Below are positions 25,420-32,414 of a stretch of 64,000 nt of DNA, piece after piece. A program made the position numbers and the translations under genes. Location of the stretch: contig JBBQMG010000001.1 in assembly GCA_038328705.1 (NCBI GenBank), forward strand, positions 16,172-80,171. The letters run 5' to 3'. Below the pieces are notes generated by a model. That model was not told where the DNA came from, searched no databases, and saw only the letters and a program-made list of their open reading frames with translations. This DNA is from UBA668 sp038328705 (lineage in GTDB: Bacteria > Actinomycetota > Acidimicrobiia > Acidimicrobiales > Ilumatobacteraceae). How positions within the stretch are numbered: the stretch's first letter is position 1; every line of letters starts with the position of its first letter.

Positions 25420-26832
25420 TCAGGCTGGCCACATGTGGCTGTCGAAGGCATCGACCAGCTTCAGCAGCGCCTGTTCCACGACCTCGCTGAGGGCAGGGTG
25501 GATCCACACTTGCCCGCCGGCCATTTCATCGGCCGTGTTGCCCAGATGCATGCCCTGCACCAGCAACTGCACCAGCATCGAGGCCTGATACCCCATCAGG
25601 TGAGCACCGATCACCAGACGCGTGCGCGGGTCGCCGATCAGCTTGCAGAAACCGGTGGTGTCCTCCATCGCCCAGCCGTACGCAGCGTCACCGAATGCAT
25701 GCGTGATCGTCACGTAGGGCTGGCCGCTGGCCTGCGCCTGCTGCTCGGTCACGCCCACAGCGCCGATCTGCGGGCTGGTGAAGACGGCGTGGGGTGCCGG
25801 CCGGTTGTCGTACTCGTGCAGGTCGTCGGAATGCAGCAGGTTGTGGCGCACGGCCTTCGCTTCGCCATTGGCCATGTGCTTCAGCTGATGCCGGCCGTTG
25901 ATGTCACCGAGAGCCCACACGCCCGGCGAGCTGGTGCGGCCGTATTGGTCGACCACCACGTTGCCCAACTGGTCGACGTCGATGCCACCCATCTGCACGC
26001 GCAGCTCGTCGCTGTTGGGAATGCGTCCGGCAGCGACCAGCAGCACGTCGCCTTCGATCGTGCGTGGGCCACCGTCGCACGTGACCTGCAGGCCCACCCC
26101 AGTATCCGTTCGATAGACACGCTCGACATGCGTGCCCAGCGCGAGGTCGAAACGCTCGCCAGCCATCTCGGTGAAGCGGTGCGAGACATCGTGATCTTCC
26201 GCCTGGAGCAACCAGTGACCACGGTTGATGACGGTGACCTTCGAACCGAGTGCTTGGAAGACATGACCGAGTTCGGTGGCGATGAAGCCTCCGCCGAGAA
26301 TGATGAGGTGCTTGGGCTGCTGTGCGATGCGCAGGATGCTGTCACTGGTGTGAAACGGCACATCGTCGATGCCTGGCACGTCGGGGATGAACGAGCGCGC
26401 TCCAGCTGCGATCACCACGCGGTCGCCGGTGATCCGATTGCCACCGACTTCCAACTCGCGCGCGCCGACGAAGTGCGCCGAGTGTTCGTACACGTCCACG
26501 TTGGGAAGGCTGTGGCGATAGTGCCGCCCACCCTCGGCGATGGGATCGATGCGACCAAACACGCGGTGCACGATGGCCGGCCAATCGGCGCCCAGGAACT
26601 CGGTCTGAATGCCGTAGCGAGAGCTGTCTTTCGCATGCTCGGCAAGGTCGGCCGGGTAGATCAGCATCTTCGAAGGAATGCAGCCGCGATTGAGGCAGGT
26701 GCCGCCGAACAGGCCCCGCTCGATCATCGCAATCCGCCAGCCGTCCATCTCCGGCCCGATCACCGAGTTGCCGGAACCGGCGCCGATGATGATCAGGTCG
26801 TAGTGCTGTGCTGCCGTGGTTTCCGAACTCAT
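25420..26832 (-). CDS. mtr: mycothione reductase
   Basis: 470 residues from ATG 26832; an ATG at 26853 is a weaker alternative. The N-terminal FAD motif is DLIIIGAGSGNSVIGPEM, and the redox-active disulphide lies in GGTCLNRGCIPSKM. The NAD(P) motif is LIILGGGFIATELGHVF, the second FAD motif GVWALGDING, and the C-terminal catalytic His-Glu pair is in HPALSEVVEQALL. The GSG in the FAD loop and the C-terminal ALSEVVEQ context fit mycothione reductase better than lipoamide or glutathione reductase. It reduces oxidised mycothiol with NADPH in the cytosol. It diverges from the superoxide dismutase gene, and both serve oxidative defence. Confidence 0.9.
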   Translation of the reverse strand: MSSETTAAQHYDLIIIGAGSGNSVIGPEMDGWRIAMIERGLFGGTCLNRGCIPSKMLIYPADLAEHAKDSSRYGIQTEFLGADWPAIVHRVFGRIDPIAEGGRHYRHSLPNVDVYEHSAHFVGARELEVGGNRITGDRVVIAAGARSFIPDVPGIDDVPFHTSDSILRIAQQPKHLIILGGGFIATELGHVFQALGSKVTVINRGHWLLQAEDHDVSHRFTEMAGERFDLALGTHVERVYRTDTGVGLQVTCDGGPRTIEGDVLLVAAGRIPNSDELRVQMGGIDVDQLGNVVVDQYGRTSSPGVWALGDINGRHQLKHMANGEAKAVRHNLLHSDDLHEYDNRPAPHAVFTSPQIGAVGVTEQQAQASGQPYVTITHAFGDAAYGWAMEDTTGFCKLIGDPRTRLVIGAHLMGYQASMLVQLLVQGMHLGNTADEMAGGQVWIHPALSEVVEQALLKLVDAFDSHMWPA

Positions 26833-26927
26833 TTGGTCAGGTTGCCACCACATCGGGGCTCTGCGGTGCGCAAGGCCTCAGATTGCGCGAAGGTTTGAAC
26901 CGCATCACCATTGGGAAGGAACCACAT

Positions 26928-27542
26928 ATGCCTATCTACACACTCCCCGAGCTGCCCTACTCCCCCGGCGCGCTGGAGCCGCACTACAGCGGCGAGATCG
27001 TCGACTTGCATCACGGCAAGCACCACGCCGCGTATGTGAAGGGCGCCAACGACACCCTCGATGCGCTGGCCGCCGCCCGAGCGGCCGGCGACTTCGCCAA
27101 CATCAACGCACTGTCGAAGAGCTTGGCCTTTCACCTGAGTGGCCACGTGCTGCACAGCATCTTCTGGACCAACATGAGCCCAGATGGGGGCGGTAAGCCC
27201 GAGGGCGAACTGGCCGCTGCTATCGACGAAGCCTTCGGCAACTTCGACTCCCTGCAGGCACACATGACCGCCGCGACCACCAGCGTGCAGGGCATGGGTT
27301 GGGGCGCACTCGCATGGGAGCCCGTGTCCGGCCGCCTGCTCGTGGAGCAGATCTACGACCACCAGGGCAACGTCGGCGTCGGCTCCGTGCCGCTGCTGGT
27401 CATCGACTCGTGGGAGCACGCCTACTACCTGCAGTACAAGAACGTGAAGGCCGACTTCGTGAAGGCGTTCTGGAACATCGTCAACTGGCCCAACGTGGCC
27501 GAGCGATTCGCTGCCGGCCGCACTGTGCCGTCAACGATCTAG
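26928..27542 (+). CDS. sodA: Fe/Mn superoxide dismutase
   Basis: 204 residues from ATG 26928 behind a GGGAAGGA site. Metal ligands are recognisable: His28 in DLHHGKHHAAYV, the His in AFHLSGHVLHSIFW, and Asp/His in VIDSWEHAYYLQY. QGMGWGALAW and VNWPNVAERF are conserved family segments. There is no signal peptide, so the enzyme is cytoplasmic and dismutates superoxide to peroxide and oxygen. The choice of iron or manganese cannot be read safely from these motifs. Its 3' flank carries two palindromic repeats (27557-27663) that may act as a terminator. Confidence 0.96.
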   Translation: MPIYTLPELPYSPGALEPHYSGEIVDLHHGKHHAAYVKGANDTLDALAAARAAGDFANINALSKSLAFHLSGHVLHSIFWTNMSPDGGGKPEGELAAAIDEAFGNFDSLQAHMTAATTSVQGMGWGALAWEPVSGRLLVEQIYDHQGNVGVGSVPLLVIDSWEHAYYLQYKNVKADFVKAFWNIVNWPNVAERFAAGRTVPSTI

Positions 27543-27556
27543 CTCTGGCTGCTCCG

Positions 27557-27603
27557 AGCTTCGGCGTTGAGGCGCCCCCTGACGACTCGCCATCGCCAAA
27601 GCT
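27557..27603. repeat. 47-bp palindromic element, family D copy 1
   Basis: Begins AGCTTCGGCGTTGAGG and ends CATCGCCAAAGCT. The arms pair over about 13 positions with two mismatches. The left arm is identical over 16 bases to the copy at 57591-57637, and both copies are exactly 47 bp long. It starts 14 bases after the superoxide dismutase stop codon. Confidence 0.7.
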
Positions 27604-27617
27604 GTTTGACTGCCCAC

Positions 27618-27663
27618 AGCTTGGGGGTGACGTGACCCATGGCGGCCTCCCATCGCCAAAGCT
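27618..27663. repeat. 46-bp palindromic element, family D copy 2
   Basis: Begins AGCTTGGGGG and ends CCCATCGCCAAAGCT. The last 14 bases repeat the right end of copy 1 exactly. It lies 14 bp after copy 1 in the same orientation. The end of copy 1 and the start of this copy also form a perfect AAGCTGT/ACAGCTT inverted repeat. Confidence 0.6.
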
Positions 27664-27708
27664 GCTTCGATGGAACCGGATGCGTCGCTCACGACTCTTC
27701 AGTAGTGC

Positions 27709-28191
27709 ATGAGCGACGCAACGGTTCCAATGGTGAGCGAGATCGAGTTTCGCGACCCGTTCGAGGTCGTCTACCACCGCGAGTTCCGTTCGATGGTGCG
27801 CATGGCGACGGCGCTGGTCGACTCGCCCGAGCAAGCCGAGGAAGTGGTGCAGGATGCGTTTGCCGCGCTGTCCCTGAAGTATCGACTGGTCAATGAGCCG
27901 GTGGCATACGTGCGCGTCAGCGTGCTGAACGGCTGTCGCAAGGTGTTGCGTCGTCTGCGCATCATCCGCCGCCAACCCCCGATTGCTGTCGAGTCCGGCG
28001 AGTTGGGCTACAACCACGTGCTCGACGCCGTGCGCCGTCTGCCCACACGCCAACGCAACGCCATCACGCTCCGCTACGAGCTACAGCTCAGCGACGCCGA
28101 GATTGCCGAAACACTCGGCATGCCGCTGGGCACCGTCAAGTCCACCCTTCATCGGGCCTTGGCCCGTCAAAGAACCGAGGTCATCGAATGA
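27709..28191 (+). CDS. ECF-type (SigE-family) sigma factor
   Basis: 160 residues. Region 2 runs from VVYHREFRSMVRMATALV through AEEVVQDAFAALSLKY to VAYVRVSVLNGCRKVLRR. Region 4 is LPTRQRNAITLRYELQLSDA followed by LGMPLGTVKSTLHRALAR. The start is ATG 27709; ATG 27730 is an alternative that shortens a non-conserved leader. Its last 4 bases overlap the start of the membrane protein gene at 28188, repeating the arrangement at 2945/3502. Lys/Arg-rich wording after region 2 (RRLRIIRRQPP) is usual in this subgroup. Confidence 0.9.
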   Translation: MSDATVPMVSEIEFRDPFEVVYHREFRSMVRMATALVDSPEQAEEVVQDAFAALSLKYRLVNEPVAYVRVSVLNGCRKVLRRLRIIRRQPPIAVESGELGYNHVLDAVRRLPTRQRNAITLRYELQLSDAEIAETLGMPLGTVKSTLHRALARQRTEVIE

Positions 28192-28964
28192 GCTACGAAC
28201 ACAACGGCAACGGCAACGGCAACGACAACGGCAACGGCAACGACAACGACAACGGCAACGACATGGATCGCCTGCTACGGCAAGCCTTTGTGAGCCGCCC
28301 GCGTGTTGGCGGTAGCCCCTCGCTGGTCGATGTGCGCCACCGAGCCCGCCGCCATCAACGCCGACGCGTCAGTGGTGCGCTGGGTGCGACTGCGGTGCTG
28401 AGCGTCAGTGGCGTCGCCGTGCTGGCTTCGCGCGGCGGCCCAGAAGCAGGCATCGCCGGCGACGGTGCATCGACGACCGCGACCGCGTCGGGCGTTCCCG
28501 CATGTTCGTCGCAAGGCACGGGCACGGGCACGCCCACGACCACGACCCTGCCTGTGGACTTCACGGCACCGGTCGAGTCGATCCCAACGGACGCGCCGCA
28601 ACCGACGTACACCACCGTCCCGTTGACTGTAGGCGACACGCTGCTCGCTGCCACCTCCACCATTGCGCCGGATGCGAGCTATCCGCCGTTCGCTGCACCC
28701 TGTGTACCCTCTGGCCAGTTCCGCTGCGTGGGCAACAACGGCACCGACGACCAGGGCTACACGTACTTCGAGTACTGCGAGCCGGTGTCCGGCTACCCGA
28801 CAGTGTCCACCATCGAGTTGGTGCCCCCGGACAACACTCTCGAAGGCATGCCGATGGAGACCACGACCGCCACAACCACCACGACCTCGAGTGGACAGAT
28901 CCCGATCAGCGTGGCCGAGTTCGCGCCGACCACCACTGACCTGATCACGACCACTACAACGTAG
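28188..28964 (+). CDS. sigma-linked single-pass membrane protein with Asn-Gly/Asn-Asp repeat start
   Basis: 258 residues if translation begins at ATG 28188 inside the sigma stop; ATG 28263 (MDRLLRQAF) is the alternative and would drop a 25-residue repeat of Asn-Gly and Asn-Asp pairs. SLVDVRHRARRHQRRR precedes a membrane helix (VSGALGATAVLSVSGVAVLA), the same layout as the proteins at 2189 and 3502. The exported part is Thr-rich and has one Cys-containing module (YPPFAAPCVPSGQFRC, then DQGYTYFEYCEPVSGYP) that could fold around disulphides. No zinc anti-sigma motif is present. Function as sigma regulator is inferred from context. Confidence 0.78.
   Translation: MSYEHNGNGNGNDNGNGNDNDNGNDMDRLLRQAFVSRPRVGGSPSLVDVRHRARRHQRRRVSGALGATAVLSVSGVAVLASRGGPEAGIAGDGASTTATASGVPACSSQGTGTGTPTTTTLPVDFTAPVESIPTDAPQPTYTTVPLTVGDTLLAATSTIAPDASYPPFAAPCVPSGQFRCVGNNGTDDQGYTYFEYCEPVSGYPTVSTIELVPPDNTLEGMPMETTTATTTTTSSGQIPISVAEFAPTTTDLITTTTT
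28201..28262 (+). repeat. AACGGC/AACGAC hexanucleotide tandem tract
   Basis: About ten copies of a 6-base unit, AACGGC or AACGAC, run from just after the start codon of the membrane protein gene to ATG 28263. Changes in copy number would alter the length of the N-terminus in steps of two residues without shifting the frame. Confidence 0.85.
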
Positions 28965-28980
28965 GTTCGCCGTTCCACCC

Positions 28981-29028
28981 GTCTGTGGCACACAACAGAC
29001 GAACGTAGGTCTGCGGTGTGCCACAGAC
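28981..29028. terminator. long bipartite hairpin after the ECF cassette
   Basis: A perfect 13-bp inverted repeat (GTCTGTGGCACAC and GTGTGCCACAGAC) encloses a second 5-bp stem (CAGAC/GTCTG) separated by 2-base bulges on each side, with an 8-base loop. It starts 17 bases after the stop codon of the membrane protein gene and would form a stable hairpin. No T-run follows, as is common for GC-rich actinomycete terminators. A regulatory role in front of the gene at 29097 is also possible. Confidence 0.65.
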
Positions 29029-29096
29029 CTTCGATACCGGGTCGCTGGGCTACCTCTCTTCAACGACTCCGGAATGGAGCGCAGTACGCTTGGGGC

Positions 29097-29798
29097 GTGG
29101 ATGACTCGCAGATGGGCGATGGGTTCATCGAGGTGCCTGACGGCGAGACGCTGTGGCGTTTCGAGCCGGACTTCATGCGCTCGAACTGGTCGTGCATCTG
29201 GGGTCGCGGGTGCAAAGGGATTCTCGACCACTCGGCCGAGGACCTGCAGCAGGGTTGCTGTTCCGTCGGCGCCGAGCTGACGGACGTGGAAGAGGCAATG
29301 ACCGTCTCCGCACTTGCTTCCACGATCCCATCCGAGCTGTGGCAGCACGCGTCGCACGTCGACGCCAACGACGTGTTCTCCGACGGGGCGCGCAGCAACA
29401 CCAAGGTCGTCGACGGTGCGTGCATCTTCCTCAACCGGCCCGGGTTCGCTGGTGGCGCCGGGTGTGCGTTGCACCTCGCCGCCGATGATGCGGGCGAGTC
29501 ACCGATCGACTGGAAGCCGTCGGTGTGCTGGCAACTGCCCGTGCGAGTGGATTGGGCGATGCAGCCCGACGGTGTGGAGCACGCAACGGTGCGCCGCTGG
29601 TCGCGAGCCGACTGGGGCGACGAGGGTGAGACGATGGCGTGGTGTTGCACAGAGGAGGCCGAGGCTTACGTCGGCACGCAGCCAGTGGTCGACTCACTGG
29701 CCGAAGAGCTGGCGGGCATTTCCGGCCAGCATGTCTACGTCGAGCTGCGTCGCAAGCTGGGCGTGCCCGCTATCGCGGAGCGACCGCAGGGAACGTGA
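29097..29798 (+). CDS. cysteine-rich cytoplasmic protein of unknown function
   Basis: 233 residues if started at GTG 29097; ATG 29112 is an alternative. Cysteines cluster near the start: MRSNWSCIWGRGCKGI and then LQQGCCSVGAEL. Others follow in DGACIFLNR, GAGCALHLA, SVCWQLPVR and AWCCTEEAEAY. The spacing recalls proteins of the YkgJ/DUF3109 type that are predicted to bind zinc or an iron-sulphur group, but I cannot confirm the family. No signal peptide or membrane segment is visible. Its last 29 bases overlap the convergent gene at 29770. Confidence 0.7.
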   Translation: MDDSQMGDGFIEVPDGETLWRFEPDFMRSNWSCIWGRGCKGILDHSAEDLQQGCCSVGAELTDVEEAMTVSALASTIPSELWQHASHVDANDVFSDGARSNTKVVDGACIFLNRPGFAGGAGCALHLAADDAGESPIDWKPSVCWQLPVRVDWAMQPDGVEHATVRRWSRADWGDEGETMAWCCTEEAEAYVGTQPVVDSLAEELAGISGQHVYVELRRKLGVPAIAERPQGT

Positions 29799-30336
29799 CG
29801 TTGGCTTCGGCCAGACGGCGGCAGGCACGTCGCTCGCGACGGATGGGCCACCACTCGTAGAGGAAAATCTCCAGCGGCTTCCACATCGACACCCAGCCCA
29901 ACACCGACAAGCCCTCGTGAATGACTTCGACCACCGGGTTCGTGCTCGCCCGGATCGCCTTCGACAACAGGTTGAAGCCGGCGATCGCGCAGACACCGAT
30001 CAACAGGCTGATGCGGCCCTCGCGCAGCAGCTTGCTCAGTTCACGACTGGACTGCCAAGCGCGGTACTCGAAGTGGTTGTGCAGGCCGTTGACGATCGCA
30101 TGTTCGCGACCACCGAGGCGGCCATCGGCGACGTACATCTCCACAGTGATTTCATGGTCCTTGTCGAAGTCCTCGGCCCACTCCTCGATCCAGTCGGCAA
30201 CCTCCAGGTTGAGCGAACGCTCCTCCAGGGGTGTTGGGTCCATCGGGTTGAAGATGCCTTCGACCGTCGCCACGCGCACCTGTATGGGGCTGTCGTTCAG
30301 CTCGTCGTGTGTACGCGGCCAGTACCGTTGCTCCAT
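29770..30336 (-). CDS. membrane protein of unknown function, two predicted helices
   Basis: 188 residues. An N-terminal domain of ~100 residues contains NLEVADWIEEWAEDFDKDHE and lies outside the membrane. Two hydrophobic segments follow: ISLLIGVCAIAGFNLLS and a helix around VIHEGLSVLGWVSMWKPLEI. The C-terminal phrase KPLEIFLYEWWPIRRERR is likely to be a conserved family feature. No function can be given. The gene is single, facing the Cys-rich gene with overlapping 3' ends. Confidence 0.72.
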   Translation of the reverse strand: MEQRYWPRTHDELNDSPIQVRVATVEGIFNPMDPTPLEERSLNLEVADWIEEWAEDFDKDHEITVEMYVADGRLGGREHAIVNGLHNHFEYRAWQSSRELSKLLREGRISLLIGVCAIAGFNLLSKAIRASTNPVVEVIHEGLSVLGWVSMWKPLEIFLYEWWPIRRERRACRRLAEANVTFPAVAPR

Positions 30337-30397
30337 GCCCGACAGTCTCGCGGCTGGCGAGTGACAGACGCCGGATCACCCGTTCTTGGCCATCGGT

Positions 30398-31690
30398 TCA
30401 CCCATTCTTCGGCAGTTCGCTCCAGCTCATGGTGCGATCGTTGTTCGGCTCCTTGGGCAGGCCTAGGGCGCGCTCGCCGAGGATGTTGCGCTGCACTTGG
30501 TCGGTGCCGCCGTAGATCGGCGGACCCTGCGCGAACAGCGCCATCTCGGTGACGTACGCGAGCATCGGGTTGCCGGTGGCGGCGTCGAGTTCTCTGCGAT
30601 CTGCCGAGTTGTAGGCGTGCAGCATGCCGCTCGCACCCGCAAGACGTAAGCCAAGGTCACGACTTTGGCGCATGATCTCGCTCATCGACAGCTTGGCGAT
30701 GTTCGGTGCGCCAGCGATGTCCCGGCCGGCTGCCTTCTCCGCCTTGAGGCGCAGTGCGAGCATGCGACCGACCTCGTGCAGCGTGTGCAGCTTCATCATC
30801 TCCTGACGCACGGTCGGGTCGCCCTGTACACCAGCGGCCGCGGCCATGTGCTTGAACATCGTCATCGCACCAGCGGCCATCGCGCCGCCACCACCGCCGC
30901 CACCGGAGGGACCGGCCGGCCGTGCGAAATCGCCGACGCGCTTGGGCAGGTCACCAATGACAGTGCCCGCCCCGGCCACCGCCGCCGCGCTGTGGCCGCC
31001 GGCACCGAGGCCCGAACGCTCGAACATCAGCGTCGTGTTGGCGACTGCCCAGCCGTTGTTGAGACCGCCGATGGTGGCATCGTCGGGCACGCGCGCGTCG
31101 CTGAGGAAGACCTCGTTGAACAGTGCCCGCCCCGTCATCTCCTTCAGGGGCCGAATGTCGACGCCACCCTGGTGCATGTCGCACGCGAACCAGGTGATGC
31201 CCTGGTGCTTCGGTGAATCGGGGTTCGTGCGCGCAATGAGCATGCCCATGTCGGCCACCTGGCCACCACTGGTCCACACCTTCTGGCCGTTGACGATCCA
31301 CTCGTCGCCGTCCTTGATCGCCTTGCAGCCAAGGCCGGCAAGGTCGCTACCTGCGCCGGGCTCGCTGAACAGCTGACACCACGCCTGCTGGCCGGTGACG
31401 ATCGGCAGCACGTAGCGGTCGATCTGCTCCTGCGAACCGTGCACCGCAATGGTCGGTGCAGCCAGCAACATGCCCAGCCCGCCAGGTGCAGCGACCGCGC
31501 CGTGGGCGACGATACGGTGGCCGACCGCGATCGCGTCGTTGCGTGCCAGACCCTTGCCGTACGCATTCGTCGGCAACGCCGGTGCGGCCCACCCAGACGA
31601 TCCCAGCCGCTGCCACCATTCGGCAACAGTCAGCTCAGGGTCCCAGTTCTCCGCCAACCATGTATCAAGCTCGTCGAGAATCTCACTCAT
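30398..31690 (-). CDS. acyl-CoA dehydrogenase family protein
   Basis: 430 residues from ATG 31690; an upstream extension to 31738 is rejected because it is unlike the family. The flavin-binding segment WCQLFSEPGAGSDLAGLGCK, GQKVWTSGGQVADMGMLIAR and the C-terminal YGGTDQVQRNILGERALGLP are diagnostic. A glycine-rich insert (GPSGGGGGGGAMAAG) sits in the central region, where most relatives have a compact linker. Members oxidise acyl-CoA thioesters at the alpha-beta bond and pass electrons to electron-transfer flavoprotein. The upstream region (31691-32102) is long and carries a 45-bp structured repeat. Confidence 0.9.
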   Translation of the reverse strand: MSEILDELDTWLAENWDPELTVAEWWQRLGSSGWAAPALPTNAYGKGLARNDAIAVGHRIVAHGAVAAPGGLGMLLAAPTIAVHGSQEQIDRYVLPIVTGQQAWCQLFSEPGAGSDLAGLGCKAIKDGDEWIVNGQKVWTSGGQVADMGMLIARTNPDSPKHQGITWFACDMHQGGVDIRPLKEMTGRALFNEVFLSDARVPDDATIGGLNNGWAVANTTLMFERSGLGAGGHSAAAVAGAGTVIGDLPKRVGDFARPAGPSGGGGGGGAMAAGAMTMFKHMAAAAGVQGDPTVRQEMMKLHTLHEVGRMLALRLKAEKAAGRDIAGAPNIAKLSMSEIMRQSRDLGLRLAGASGMLHAYNSADRRELDAATGNPMLAYVTEMALFAQGPPIYGGTDQVQRNILGERALGLPKEPNNDRTMSWSELPKNG

Positions 31691-32102
31691 GCCGACAGCT
31701 TTCCCTGCTTCACGGCGTGCGCACGATTCGGAGTGCATCGCACGTCGCGCTGGCAGGGAGTCTCAACGCCTGGGCAACATTCGGTGCCAGCGTCAGCACT
31801 GAGATAGTGGGGGGCAGCCGTCGTTGCCTCCATACAAATTCGCTCGGGTAGCCCACTCCTGCGGTGCCGCCTCCCACTGCGGGTGAGCCGGCAGTGTGAC
31901 GGCTTCAGGTTTCGGCCGACACGATGTGGCTGCCAACGCAAGGTCCTGACAGATGGTGGCCGGCTCGAGCGGGCGGCCAACGTGGTCTGCCCAGGTTCAC
32001 CTCATTCAGATTTCGGTGACGACCGGACCTTCCCAGAGCGGACTGGGCGTCGACAGTCCCCCGGAAAGCGGGACGGGACACACCCAGAATTGCAGCGAGC
32101 GG
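31691..32102. other. 412-bp region without a recognisable gene
   Basis: This gap separates the acyl-CoA dehydrogenase start from the stop of the small gene at 32103, both on the minus strand. Short open frames exist on both strands but none has family features or a good ribosome site. It contains the 45-bp element at 31748-31792 and a small inverted repeat GGACTG/CAGTCC around 32040-32060 that may end the helicase operon. The rest shows nothing I can name. Confidence 0.6.
31748..31792 (+). repeat. 45-bp structured palindromic element, family S copy 1
   Basis: Arms CGCTGGCA and TGCCAGCG pair perfectly. An inner GAGT/ATTC stem follows, and the 17-base loop ends in GGGCAAC. Same length and layout as copies at 49772-49816 and 54243-54287. 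It lies 58 bp upstream of the acyl-CoA dehydrogenase start, with its GCAACATTC strand opposite to that gene. Confidence 0.8.
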
Positions 32103-32414
32103 CTACTCGGGTTGGTCGACGAGGAGGCCGGCGCTGAAGGCCAGGGCCGTTGCGATACCGGCGGCGCGTTCCACCACTGCGCCGAAGGTGTAGCCGGCCT
32201 CTATTGCGCCGTTCATCGGGGGCTCGCCCAGCGAGCGCAACAGTGCCGTGGCATCGCGCGACACCGTGATCTTCTCCAGCTCGGGCAGCGGCTCTGGGTC
32301 GCGCCAGATGTCGGCCTTCTGCGCCTGGCGCCCGCCGTTCTGCCGTGAGCCGGACCGACGCCGCTGACCGTTACGAGCCGATGGCTGCGATGCGGATTGC
32401 GGTTGCCGGCTCAT
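32103..32414 (-). CDS. small basic protein co-transcribed with the SNF2 helicase
   Basis: 103 residues. The first ~35 are rich in Arg, Gln and Ser (GQRRRSGSRQNGGRQAQK) and probably disordered or nucleic-acid binding. The remainder is an ordered, mostly helical segment: ITVSRDATALLRSLGEPPMN, then YTFGAVVERAAGIATALAFS. The start overlaps the helicase stop by 4 bases, so expression is coupled. I do not recognise a named family. A role assisting the helicase on DNA or RNA is inferred from the operon. Confidence 0.78.
   Translation of the reverse strand: MSRQPQSASQPSARNGQRRRSGSRQNGGRQAQKADIWRDPEPLPELEKITVSRDATALLRSLGEPPMNGAIEAGYTFGAVVERAAGIATALAFSAGLLVDQPE

Noticed and set aside
31748..31792. The 45-bp elements as integron attC sites
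   Set aside because: They are shorter than known attC sites, lack the RYYYAAC/GTTRRRY pair in the right places, and no integron integrase is present.
31883..32137. 84-codon plus-strand frame in the 31.7-32.1 kb gap
   Set aside because: No ribosome site, no family motif and Arg-rich composition typical of random GC-rich frames.
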